Assembly (NCBI GenBank): GCA_021804345.1
Contig: JAJZHV010000056.1
Span: 1-7,172, forward strand
Direction: 5' to 3'
Length of the DNA: 7,172 nt
From: Pseudomonadota bacterium
GTDB lineage: Bacteria; Pseudomonadota; Gammaproteobacteria; Burkholderiales; Ferrovaceae
Shown: positions 1-6,507 of the stretch, piece by piece
Layout: each line of letters begins with the position of its first letter
Numbering within the stretch: position 1 is the first letter of the stretch
Notes under the pieces: generated by a model
Database searches by the model: none
Told to the model about the DNA's origin: nothing
Seen by the model: only the letters and a program-made list of their open reading frames with translations
Program-made: the position numbers and the translations under genes

Positions 1-1017
1 CACGGCGTGGCCGTCAAGATCCTGACGGGGGATAACGAGGTGGTCACGCGCAAGGTGTGCCACGAAGTGGGCTTGAAGGTAGATCGGATCCTGCTCGGTT
101 CGGATCTGGAACGGCTCAGTGATGAGGAGTTGGCTGAACAGGCCGAGCAGGTGGTGGTGTTTGCCAAGCTCTCGCCAGCCCAGAAGGCCCGGGTCATCAA
201 GGCGTTGCACCTGCGTGGTCATGTGGTGGGCTTCATGGGGGACGGCATCAACGACGGCCCGGCGCTCAAGGCTGCGGACGTGGGCGTGTCGGTGGATACG
301 GCGGTGGATATTGCCAAGGAATCCGCCGACATCATCCTGTTGGAAAAAAGCCTGATGGTGCTGGAAGAGGGAGTTATCGAAGGGCGCAAGGTCTTTGGCA
401 ATATCGTCAAGTACATCAAGATGGGCGCTAGCTCCAATTTTGGCAACATGTTCAGCGTGCTAGGGGCCAGTGCCTGGCTGCCCTTTTTGCCCATGCAGGC
501 CATTCAGGTGCTGACCAACAACCTGCTCTATGATTTCTCGCAAACGGCCATTCCCACCGACAATGTGGACGATGAATATATCTCCAAGCCCCGGCGTTGG
601 GATATAGCCAACATCACCCGCTTCATGGTCATGTTAGGCCCCATCAGTTCCATCTTCGACTATGCCACCTTTGCCCTGATGTACTATGTGTTCAAGGCCA
701 ATTCCATGGCCGGAGAATCTCTGTTCCAGACGGGCTGGTTTGTGGAATCGCTCCTGTCGCAAACCCTGATCATCCATATCATTCGCACTGGACGCATTCC
801 TTTCATCCAAAGTCGCGCCAGTCTGCCCATGTTTTTCACAACCGGCATCATCTGCACTTTCGGCCTTTGGCTGCCCTATTCGCCCTTTGCCCATGCCCTC
901 GGCTTTACGCCGCTGCCCATGGCCTTCTGGCCCTATTTGGTGCTCATTCTGATCGGTTATCTGACTCTGGCGCATCTCATGAAATCCTGGTTTATCCGGC
1001 GCTATGGTTTGAATTGA
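1..1017 (+). CDS. mgtA: Magnesium-transporting P-type ATPase (P3B), C-terminal part; 5' end outside window
   Basis: This inner-membrane pump imports Mg2+ at the cost of ATP. The window shows the last 338 residues, and the reading frame is open at base 1, so the start and the phosphorylated DKTGT loop lie to the left. Visible parts are the TGDN motif of the P domain (residues 9-12), the hinge motif GDGINDGPAL (80-89), the stretch LLEKSLMVLEEGVIEGR (110-126), then six hydrophobic segments fitting TM5-TM10 (about 140-160, 165-183, 205-228, 240-262, 273-293, 306-328). The TM6 sequence NNLLYDFSQTAIPTDNVDDE keeps the Asn and Asp (N174, D178) that line the ion site in MgtA. Similarity to Escherichia coli MgtA as I recall it is high throughout, down to the RRYG near the C-terminus. 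One small difference is Gly instead of Ala after GDGIND. The next gene starts two bases after the stop, which suggests a shared transcript. MgtB is a close paralogue that cannot be excluded. Confidence 0.93.
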   Translation, partial: HGVAVKILTGDNEVVTRKVCHEVGLKVDRILLGSDLERLSDEELAEQAEQVVVFAKLSPAQKARVIKALHLRGHVVGFMGDGINDGPALKAADVGVSVDTAVDIAKESADIILLEKSLMVLEEGVIEGRKVFGNIVKYIKMGASSNFGNMFSVLGASAWLPFLPMQAIQVLTNNLLYDFSQTAIPTDNVDDEYISKPRRWDIANITRFMVMLGPISSIFDYATFALMYYVFKANSMAGESLFQTGWFVESLLSQTLIIHIIRTGRIPFIQSRASLPMFFTTGIICTFGLWLPYSPFAHALGFTPLPMAFWPYLVLILIGYLTLAHLMKSWFIRRYGLN

Positions 1018-1019
1018 GC

Positions 1020-2957
1020 GTGTCCGATCTACAGGCTGTATTCAGTTTGGAGGGGCCTCTGGCCAAGGCCCTGGCGGGCTACCGGGTGCGCCGGGAACAA
1101 CTGGAGCTGGCGCAAGCCATCCAGCAGGCCATTGGCAATGCCCGCTCACTCATTGCCGAGGCCGGCACGGGCACCGGAAAAACCTTTGCCTATCTGATTC
1201 CTGCCCTGCTCTCGGGGGGCAAGGTGATTCTCTCCACGGGCACCAAAACCCTGCAGGATCAGCTGTTTCTCAGAGATATTCCCGTGCTGCGCAGAATCCT
1301 GAATGTGCCCGTTACGGTGGCCTTGCTCAAGGGTCGCAGCAACTACCTATGCCATCACCATTTGCAGCAATTGCAGTTGGAGGGGCGTTTTCCGGACCGC
1401 GAATCGGCCCATCAACTGACCCTGATCCAGGCTTTTGCCCAGTCCACGCACAGTGGGGATATTTCCGAATTAGGCCAGATTTCGGAACAAGCCCTCATCT
1501 GGTCCCGGGTCACCTCTACCCGGGATAATTGTCTGGGAACCCTCTGTGCGTTTCATGAACAGTGCTTCCTGTTGGCTGCGCGCCGCAAAGCCCTGCAAGC
1601 CGACGTGGTGGTGGTCAATCATCATCTGTTTTTTGCCGACGTCCTGCTGCAAGACGAGGGGGCCGGGGAGCTGCTACCCCAATGCCAGACGGTGATTCTG
1701 GATGAGGCCCATCAGATTCCCGAAACCGCGCGCCTGTTTTTTGGACAAAACTTGTCCACCACGCAACTTCTGGATGTGGCGCGCGATACCCTCAAAGCCT
1801 ATGTGGAAGCCGTGTTGGAACGGGATGTCATCGGCCCCTTGCTCACCGCGATGGAAAAAGCTGCGCGCGACCTGCGCCTGTCCGTTTCCCTGCGCGAGGG
1901 GCGCCTATCCCAGGCTCAATTGCAACAGCAGCCGCGTTTTGCACCAGCCTTGGAGCACCTGGCGCTGACGCTAGATGCGCTGTACGAGCAATTGCAACAG
2001 GACGAGGTGCGCTCCGACGCCGTGAAGGCCGTGGCCCTGCGCGTGCAAAACCTGTGTTACACCCTGCGGCACTGGCAAGGCAGCCCCAGTGGACCCCAGC
2101 AGGTGCGCTGGGCGGAATGTTATCTTCAATCCCTGCAGCTCAATATCACCCCGCTGGACTTGGGGCAATTGCTCCAGTCACAGTGGAACAAGCGCGAGCG
2201 CAGCTGGATTTTTCTTTCTGCAACCCTTTCCATGAAGGGAGACTTCAGCCATTTTCAGCAGGAAATGGGTTTGGAACAGGTGCCTGGATGTTGCTGGGAA
2301 AGCCCCTTTGATTATGCCCAACAGGGTTTGTTCTACATTCCAGAAGCGCTGGCTTTGCCCAATACGGCAAACTTTACCGAGTCGGTGGTGCAGGCCGCCC
2401 TGCCTGTGCTGCAGGCCAGTCGGGGGCGGGCCTTCATGCTGTTTACCAGTCACCGTGCTCTGAAAGAAGCGCATGCCCTGTTGCGGGCGCATTTTCTGGA
2501 ACAGCACTGGGAATACCCCTTGCTGGTGCAAGGAGAAACCAGCCGCACCGAATTGCTGCAACGATTTCGCCAGGCTGGCAACGCGGTTTTGCTGGGGACT
2601 GGCTCTTTTTGGGAAGGGGTGGATATTCGCGGAGAGGCCCTATCCCTGGTGATCATCGACAAGATTCCCTTTGCCGCACCCGAGGACCCGGTTTTGGCGG
2701 CGCGCCTGGAATCCCTGGAGCAACAGGGTAAAAATCCCTTCATGGTGCATCAGTTGCCGCGCGCCGTGATCACTTTGAAGCAAGGGGCGGGGCGCCTGAT
2801 TCGCGACGAACAGGATCGGGGCGTGCTGATGATTTGCGATCGGCGTTTGCTGGACAAGCCCTATGGCCGGCGCATCTGGATGAGCTTGCCCCCCATGCGG
2901 CGCACGCGCTCCCTGCAAGAGGTGGTCACCTTTTTCCAGCAACCCGATACTCAGTAA
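1020..2957 (+). CDS. yoaA: ATP-dependent DNA helicase, XPD/DinG family, YoaA type, with Fe-S cluster
   Basis: This is a superfamily 2 helicase of the XPD-like Fe-S group. In E. coli YoaA works with the HolC (chi) subunit of DNA polymerase III and helps repair stalled forks. The protein is 645 residues from the GTG at 1020, close to the 636 of E. coli YoaA. Motifs in order are Walker A GTGTGKT (49-55), the first cluster cysteine in SNYLC (C111), three more in DNCLGTLCAFHEQC (C171, C176, C182), DEAH box (228-231), SATLS (400-404), GSFWEGVD (528-535) and QGAGRLIR (588-595). All four Fe-S ligands are therefore present. The same frame stays open back to base 597 inside mgtA, but those codons do not resemble a helicase, and homology starts at about residue 8. 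The GTG lies two bases after the mgtA stop without a clear Shine-Dalgarno, so coupling to mgtA translation is likely. A TTG at 1014, overlapping the mgtA stop, is the alternative start. DinG proper is less likely, since the sequence follows YoaA closely. Confidence 0.93.
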   Translation: MSDLQAVFSLEGPLAKALAGYRVRREQLELAQAIQQAIGNARSLIAEAGTGTGKTFAYLIPALLSGGKVILSTGTKTLQDQLFLRDIPVLRRILNVPVTVALLKGRSNYLCHHHLQQLQLEGRFPDRESAHQLTLIQAFAQSTHSGDISELGQISEQALIWSRVTSTRDNCLGTLCAFHEQCFLLAARRKALQADVVVVNHHLFFADVLLQDEGAGELLPQCQTVILDEAHQIPETARLFFGQNLSTTQLLDVARDTLKAYVEAVLERDVIGPLLTAMEKAARDLRLSVSLREGRLSQAQLQQQPRFAPALEHLALTLDALYEQLQQDEVRSDAVKAVALRVQNLCYTLRHWQGSPSGPQQVRWAECYLQSLQLNITPLDLGQLLQSQWNKRERSWIFLSATLSMKGDFSHFQQEMGLEQVPGCCWESPFDYAQQGLFYIPEALALPNTANFTESVVQAALPVLQASRGRAFMLFTSHRALKEAHALLRAHFLEQHWEYPLLVQGETSRTELLQRFRQAGNAVLLGTGSFWEGVDIRGEALSLVIIDKIPFAAPEDPVLAARLESLEQQGKNPFMVHQLPRAVITLKQGAGRLIRDEQDRGVLMICDRRLLDKPYGRRIWMSLPPMRRTRSLQEVVTFFQQPDTQ

Positions 2958-3000
2958 GTTGCGCGGTACTTTGCCCCACGGGCTGGTTTGCCGCTTGGGA
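2958..3000. other. Convergent intergenic gap between yoaA and envZ
   Basis: The 43 bases separate two genes that read towards each other. A short inverted repeat, GCCC-cac-GGGC (2973-2983), sits inside a second weak pair, GCGG (2963-2966) with CCGC (2991-2994). Neither strand has a run of T after the hairpin, so this is not a convincing intrinsic terminator. Termination here may be Rho-dependent or weak, which would let the two transcripts overlap. Confidence 0.4.
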
Positions 3001-4338
3001 TCAGGACTGACCTGCAGGCGGGGAATCCTGTGGGAGGAGGGGCAATTCGATTCGAGCCACCAGTCCACCCCCCTCCCGTGGCAGTAGTTCGAAGCGGCCA
3101 TGATGCATGCGAATGATGCGATCCACGATGGCCAGCCCCAATCCCGAGCCGGGATGACCGCTGCGCGCGGACTCGCGGCGCGTGAAGGGTTGCATGAGGC
3201 GACCCACCTCCTGCACAGGAATCCCGGGGCCCCGATCCAGAATGCATAGGCGCAGCCCCCGGGGTTGGCGGGTCAGGAGGATTTCGATCGGCGCGGCGCC
3301 ATACCGCAGGGAGTTTTCCACCAGGTTGGAGATGACGCGTTCCATGGCACGCTCGTTCAGGGCGATGTCCGGTGTTTCTTCTAAAACAAGGGACACGGGA
3401 TAATGACGGTTGAGGAAACGCTCGTGACAAACGCGCAGAACCTCATTCAGGTTGCCGGTAGTCAGCCAGTTTTCGGGCTCATTGCGTGCAAAGTCCAGGA
3501 ATTGATCGATGATGCGATCGATCTCTTCCAGATCTTGGACCATCAACTCCAGGGTTTTCTGATCGGTGCAGACCATCATTTCCAGCGCCAGGCGCATGCG
3601 GGACAAGGGGGTGCGCAAGTCGTGAGAAACTCCTGCCAGCATGATGGCGCGGTTGGTTTCGAAGGCATTCAGGGCGCGTTGCATGCTGCTGAAGGCGTTG
3701 CTCAGGGCACGAATCTCCTGCGGGCCCTGGGTTTCTGAAATCAAGGCCGGGGTATGCCCTAGGGCAATGGATTGAGCCGCATCGGTCAAAACGCGCAAGG
3801 GTTTATTGATGCGCCGTACACCCCAATACACGCCCATCACCGTTACCAGAATCAGCAAGGCCAGAAGCAGCCCCCACTTGACCGGAAACCCGGCATCGAA
3901 GCGTTGCCGCTGGGTGACATACCAGTAGTCGCCATTGGTGGTTTTGAGCAATATCCACACCGCGGGGGCTTCCGAGCCATCGGTGGTGAGTACCCGCACG
4001 CTGGGGGAAATGAGGTGATGCAGGCGCGCTTCCAGATAGGCCAGGCGTCCGCCCTGGTTGGGTCGGGACAGTTTGCCCTCAGGGGCCAGGGACAGGATGC
4101 GAGCCCCTTCGCTGTCCTCGAAATCACGGATGAACAGGGCCCGCTGACTACTGGAGAGCAGATTGAGCGTGGTGTAGATGGTTTGAATATGATTGGCCCG
4201 GTCATCGATGGCATGCTCCAGCAAGGGGCGGACATAAAACTGCTGGACCACGAAGGTGGTGGCTAACTGGGTGAACAGAACCGTCAACAGCAGCACCAGT
4301 ACGGTGCGGCCAAACAGGGTTTTGGTAAAAAAGGTCAT
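3001..4338 (-). CDS. envZ: Osmosensor-type histidine kinase EnvZ
   Basis: This inner-membrane sensor kinase phosphorylates and dephosphorylates the OmpR partner encoded just upstream. The protein has 445 residues; E. coli EnvZ has 450. Order of parts: short cytoplasmic start, TM1 (about 10-31), periplasmic domain (about 32-153), TM2 (about 154-172), HAMP linker (about 174-227), the dimerisation and phosphotransfer helix with AGVSHDLRTPLSRMRLALEM (235-254; phospho-acceptor H239), then the ATPase domain with N box NLVENSLRYG (338-347, N342), G1 box DRGPGIP (368-374) and G2 box GSGLGLAIV (397-405). All catalytic residues of an active kinase-phosphatase are present. The ATG overlaps the ompR stop as ATGA, so the two are cotranslated in fixed order. 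The periplasmic domain has normal length but differs from the enterobacterial one, so the stimulus cannot be read from the sequence. The EnvZ assignment follows from the H-box match and the true OmpR neighbour. Confidence 0.93.
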   Translation of the reverse strand: MTFFTKTLFGRTVLVLLLTVLFTQLATTFVVQQFYVRPLLEHAIDDRANHIQTIYTTLNLLSSSQRALFIRDFEDSEGARILSLAPEGKLSRPNQGGRLAYLEARLHHLISPSVRVLTTDGSEAPAVWILLKTTNGDYWYVTQRQRFDAGFPVKWGLLLALLILVTVMGVYWGVRRINKPLRVLTDAAQSIALGHTPALISETQGPQEIRALSNAFSSMQRALNAFETNRAIMLAGVSHDLRTPLSRMRLALEMMVCTDQKTLELMVQDLEEIDRIIDQFLDFARNEPENWLTTGNLNEVLRVCHERFLNRHYPVSLVLEETPDIALNERAMERVISNLVENSLRYGAAPIEILLTRQPRGLRLCILDRGPGIPVQEVGRLMQPFTRRESARSGHPGSGLGLAIVDRIIRMHHGRFELLPREGGGLVARIELPLLPQDSPPAGQS

Positions 4339-5075
4339 CCAGCGGGAACGTCATCGGGGACAAACACATAGCCGAATCCCCAGACGGTTTGAATGAAACG
4401 GGGTTTGCCCGAGTCTTCTTCAATGAGACGACGCAGGCGGGAAATTTGCACGTCGATGCTGCGATCGAACACCTCGTGTTCCCGTCCCCGGGCCATATCC
4501 ATGAGTTTTTCCCGGGACAGAGGGTCGCGGGGATGGCTGACCAGAACCCGTAACAGGGCGTATTCTCCGCTGGTCAGACTGACCGGTTGCCCACTTTTGT
4601 GCAGGGAGCGGTTGGACAAGTTGAATTCGTAGGGGCCAAAGCGATAGATATTTTGCCCCCCCTGTAAAGGGGCCGGTGCGCCCGGCAGGGGCTTGGGTGG
4701 CTGACGGCGCAAAATGGCGTGAATGCGGGCCAGTAACTCGCGCGGGTTGAAGGGTTTGGAGATGTAGTCATCAGCGCCCATTTCCAGACCCATGATGCGG
4801 TCCACGTCGTCTCCCTTGGCGGTGAGCATGATGATGGGAATCTGGTTGTCCGCGGCCCGCAGGCGCCGGCAGATGGTCAAACCGTCTTCTCCGGGAAGCA
4901 TTAAATCCAGCACCAGCAGATCGAAGCGCTCGCGGGTTAGAATGCGGTCCATGGCTGCAGCATCCGGAACGGCATCCACCGCAAACCCCTGTTCGGTCAG
5001 GTAGCGTTTAAGAAGCTCTCGCAGACGCATGTCGTCATCGAGAATCAGAATTTTCTTGGGGGTTTTATTTTCCAT
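4335..5075 (-). CDS. ompR: OmpR-family response regulator, OmpR orthologue
   Basis: This DNA-binding response regulator is phosphorylated by EnvZ and controls envelope genes such as porins in enterobacteria. From the ATG at 5075 it has 246 residues (E. coli OmpR: 239). The receiver domain shows the acidic pocket DDD (13-15), phospho-acceptor D57 in LVLDLMLPGEDGL, switch T85 in MLTAKG and K107 in YISKPFNPREL. A proline-rich linker follows (about 125-142), then the winged helix-turn-helix with recognition helix RSIDVQISRLRRLIEE (205-220) and the wing QTVWGFGYVFVPD. Near identity to E. coli OmpR in these blocks makes the family call firm. The start is not settled: this ATG aligns with the E. coli N-terminus but lacks a Shine-Dalgarno, while a TTG at 5114, 13 codons upstream in frame, has GGAGG 11 bases before it. 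The stop overlaps the envZ start. Target genes are not visible in the window. Confidence 0.92.
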   Translation of the reverse strand: MENKTPKKILILDDDMRLRELLKRYLTEQGFAVDAVPDAAAMDRILTRERFDLLVLDLMLPGEDGLTICRRLRAADNQIPIIMLTAKGDDVDRIMGLEMGADDYISKPFNPRELLARIHAILRRQPPKPLPGAPAPLQGGQNIYRFGPYEFNLSNRSLHKSGQPVSLTSGEYALLRVLVSHPRDPLSREKLMDMARGREHEVFDRSIDVQISRLRRLIEEDSGKPRFIQTVWGFGYVFVPDDVPAG

Positions 5076-5125
5076 GCGCCATGGTAGCTGGCTTCCAGGC
5101 GATGTCGGTTTCAATTTGTAACGAG

Positions 5126-5130
5126 CCTCC
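5126..5130 (-). promoter_or_regulatory. Possible ribosome binding site for a TTG start of ompR
   Basis: On the - strand the bases GGAGG lie 11 bases before an in-frame TTG at 5114. They are a perfect core Shine-Dalgarno with slightly long spacing. The ATG at 5075 has only GGAAG at about 16 bases, which is too far to act well. If used, the site adds 13 residues (TTG read as Met, ending in PWR) before the conserved OmpR start. This bears on the start choice but does not decide it, because those 13 residues have no counterpart in E. coli OmpR. Confidence 0.35.
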
Positions 5131-5232
5131 AGCGGGGTTTGGGCGTTCTGGCTTCGCTGTGGGGCGGGTTTGCCTTTGCGGGAGTGACCCGGGACAGAGT
5201 AAACTGACCCTTATGAAGCGGCACGCTTAGTC

Positions 5233-5261
5233 AGTATAGGGACTTTGGCGACGTTTGTAAT
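5233..5261 (-). promoter_or_regulatory. Candidate sigma70-type promoter for ompR-envZ
   Basis: Read on the - strand, ATTACA (5261-5256, four of six matches to TTGACA) is followed after 17 bases by TATACT (5238-5233, five of six matches to TATAAT). Spacing is optimal. Transcription would start near 5226 and leave an untranslated leader of roughly 110-150 bases before ompR, depending on the start codon. It lies in the only intergenic space upstream of the operon. The call rests on pattern alone. Confidence 0.42.
5256..5261 (+). promoter_or_regulatory. Weak candidate -10 element for tsaB operon
   Basis: TGTAAT matches five of six bases of the -10 consensus and would place a start near 5268, about 20 bases before tsaB, leaving room for AAAGGG (5274-5279) as a weak ribosome binding site. 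No acceptable -35 hexamer is seen at 16-18 bases upstream. The same six bases form the -35 of the ompR candidate on the other strand, so use of one could hinder the other. This is tentative. Confidence 0.2.
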
Positions 5262-5290
5262 CTGTTTGTGCCTAAAGGGTTTTTGTGGTT

Positions 5291-6022
5291 ATGCCGGTGC
5301 TCATCGACTCATCTGTCATCCCTCAGGATGCGCCCTGTCTGCTGGCTCTGGAGGCTTCCGGCAGCACCTGTTCCGTGGCCTTGCTCTACCAGGGGCGCAT
5401 CAGACTGCTGCATGGCCCTGCCACGGGCGCCCAATCCGAAAGCCTGCTGGGATTGACCCACACGCTGCTGCAGGAGGCCGGTATCGAGCCTAAGCGCTTG
5501 CAGGGCATCGCGTTTAGCCAGGGTCCAGGGTCCTTTACCGGATTGCGTCTGGCTTGCGGGATCGCCCAGGGGCTTGCGCTGGCCCTAGAGGTTCCCTTAT
5601 TTCCGGTATCCACTTTGCACGCGCAGGTATTGGCCTGCCCTGCAGGTGTCACCTATGTGCTCTCCACGCTGGATGCGCGCATGGAACAACTCTACTTGGG
5701 GGCCTATGTCTGGCAGGATCCTCTCTGGATTTGTGTTCTGCCCCCTTGTCTATGTCATCCCCGCAACCCTCCACCCCTGCCGCAAGGCACTGCGTCCTGG
5801 ACCCTCATCGGAGCGGGAATGGAAGCCTATGCACCGGTGTTAAGCGCCGCCTGGAAGGTCCCAGCGCTGCCGCTATTGCCGGGTATCCGGCCAGATGCCG
5901 GGCAGTTGCTGGTTCTGGCTTGCGACGACTGGGCGCAGGGGCGGGGAGTGGCTGTGGAAGCGGCAGCCCCGCTGTATGTGCGCGATAAGGTGGCTTTGAC
6001 ACGCCACGAGCGTTTGCGATGA
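5291..6022 (+). CDS. tsaB: tRNA threonylcarbamoyladenosine synthesis protein TsaB
   Basis: TsaB is the non-catalytic partner of TsaD in the complex with TsaE that attaches threonylcarbamoyl to A37 of ANN-decoding tRNAs in the cytoplasm. From the ATG at 5291 the protein has 243 residues (E. coli: 231). Family marks are the ASKHA-fold start LALEASGSTCSVAL (residues 18-31), the hallmark QGPGSFTGLRLACGIAQGLA (77-96), STLDARMEQLYLGAY (125-139) and the C-terminal APLYVRDKVA (226-235). About 17 residues precede the usual TsaB start; a GTG at 5285 is an alternative initiation codon and lies nearer to AAAGGG at 5274-5279. Around residues 148-165 there is an unusual Cys- and Pro-rich stretch (ICVLPPCLCHPRNPPPLP), in a region that varies in the family. 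The stop overlaps the rimI start as ATGA, so this is the first gene of a coupled operon. TsaD and TsaE are not in the window. Confidence 0.93.
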   Translation: MPVLIDSSVIPQDAPCLLALEASGSTCSVALLYQGRIRLLHGPATGAQSESLLGLTHTLLQEAGIEPKRLQGIAFSQGPGSFTGLRLACGIAQGLALALEVPLFPVSTLHAQVLACPAGVTYVLSTLDARMEQLYLGAYVWQDPLWICVLPPCLCHPRNPPPLPQGTASWTLIGAGMEAYAPVLSAAWKVPALPLLPGIRPDAGQLLVLACDDWAQGRGVAVEAAAPLYVRDKVALTRHERLR

Positions 6023-6507
6023 GTGCGGCCAAACACGCGGCGCAGCAGGACAGTATCCAAACGCCACTGGCCCAGGTGCTGCCCTTGCAATGCAGCGATC
6101 TGGAGGCCTTATGCGCGCTGGAGCGGCAGGCCTATGACTTTCCCTGGAGTGCGCGCAGCCTGCAGGAGTCCCTGGCTCAGGATAGTGTCAAACTGGGGTT
6201 ATGGTGCGACACGCAGTTGATGGGCTATCTCTTTGCCCAGGTCATCCTGGATGAAATCCATCTGCTCAATTTCACCATTCATCCGGCTTGGCAACAACGG
6301 GGCTGGGGACGTCATTTACTGGGACATTTTCTAGCGGTGGCGCGCAGTTTGGCCTGTGCACACTTGTATCTGGAGGTTCGCAGCAGCAATGTGCGCGCCA
6401 TCCGTTTATACCACCAAGCGGGTTGTCGCCAAGTGGGGTTGCGTCCGGGCTATTACCCAGCCGTGCATGGTCGCGAAGATGCCCTGGTCATGGTACTAGC
6501 CCTATGA
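6019..6507 (+). CDS. rimI: Ribosomal protein S18-type N-terminal alanine acetyltransferase
   Basis: RimI is a GNAT-fold enzyme that moves acetyl from acetyl-CoA to the N-terminal alanine of ribosomal protein S18. The product has 162 residues (E. coli: 148), with about 15 extra residues at the N-terminus. Visible marks are the RimI signature AYDFPWS (38-44), the acetyl-CoA pyrophosphate loop QQRGWG (92-97, Q-x-x-G-x-G), LYLEVRSSNVRAIRLY (116-131) holding E119 and Y131, which correspond to the catalytic Glu and Tyr known from enteric RimI, and the C-terminal YYPAVHGREDALVM (145-158). The start lies in the ATGA overlap with tsaB, and the stop in an ATGA overlap with udg. No strong Shine-Dalgarno precedes it, as expected for a coupled gene. 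A GTG at 6076 would give a length closer to E. coli. The tsaB-rimI link is common in bacteria and supports the assignment. Confidence 0.92.
   Translation: MSAAKHAAQQDSIQTPLAQVLPLQCSDLEALCALERQAYDFPWSARSLQESLAQDSVKLGLWCDTQLMGYLFAQVILDEIHLLNFTIHPAWQQRGWGRHLLGHFLAVARSLACAHLYLEVRSSNVRAIRLYHQAGCRQVGLRPGYYPAVHGREDALVMVLAL

Noticed and set aside
241..267. Gly in place of Ala after GDGIND in MgtA as a sign of altered function
   Set aside because: This position tolerates small residues in P-type ATPases, and the catalytic Asp and Asn residues of the motif are intact.
597..1019. Upstream extension of the helicase reading frame by 141 codons inside mgtA
   Set aside because: The extension lies out of frame over clearly conserved MgtA membrane segments and encodes a His/Pro-rich sequence unlike any helicase N-terminus; the true helicase homology begins just after 1020.
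2963..2994. Nested short inverted repeats as a bidirectional terminator
   Set aside because: Stems are only four base pairs each and no T run follows on either strand.
3403..4266. Open frames of 111 and 164 codons on the + strand opposite envZ
   Set aside because: They mirror a strongly conserved kinase gene, show no family motif, and have the composition expected of antisense shadows in GC-rich DNA.
5213..5230. Five-codon open frame MKRHA in the divergent gap, as a leader peptide
   Set aside because: It is too short to judge, has no ribosome binding site, and no attenuator-like hairpins follow it.
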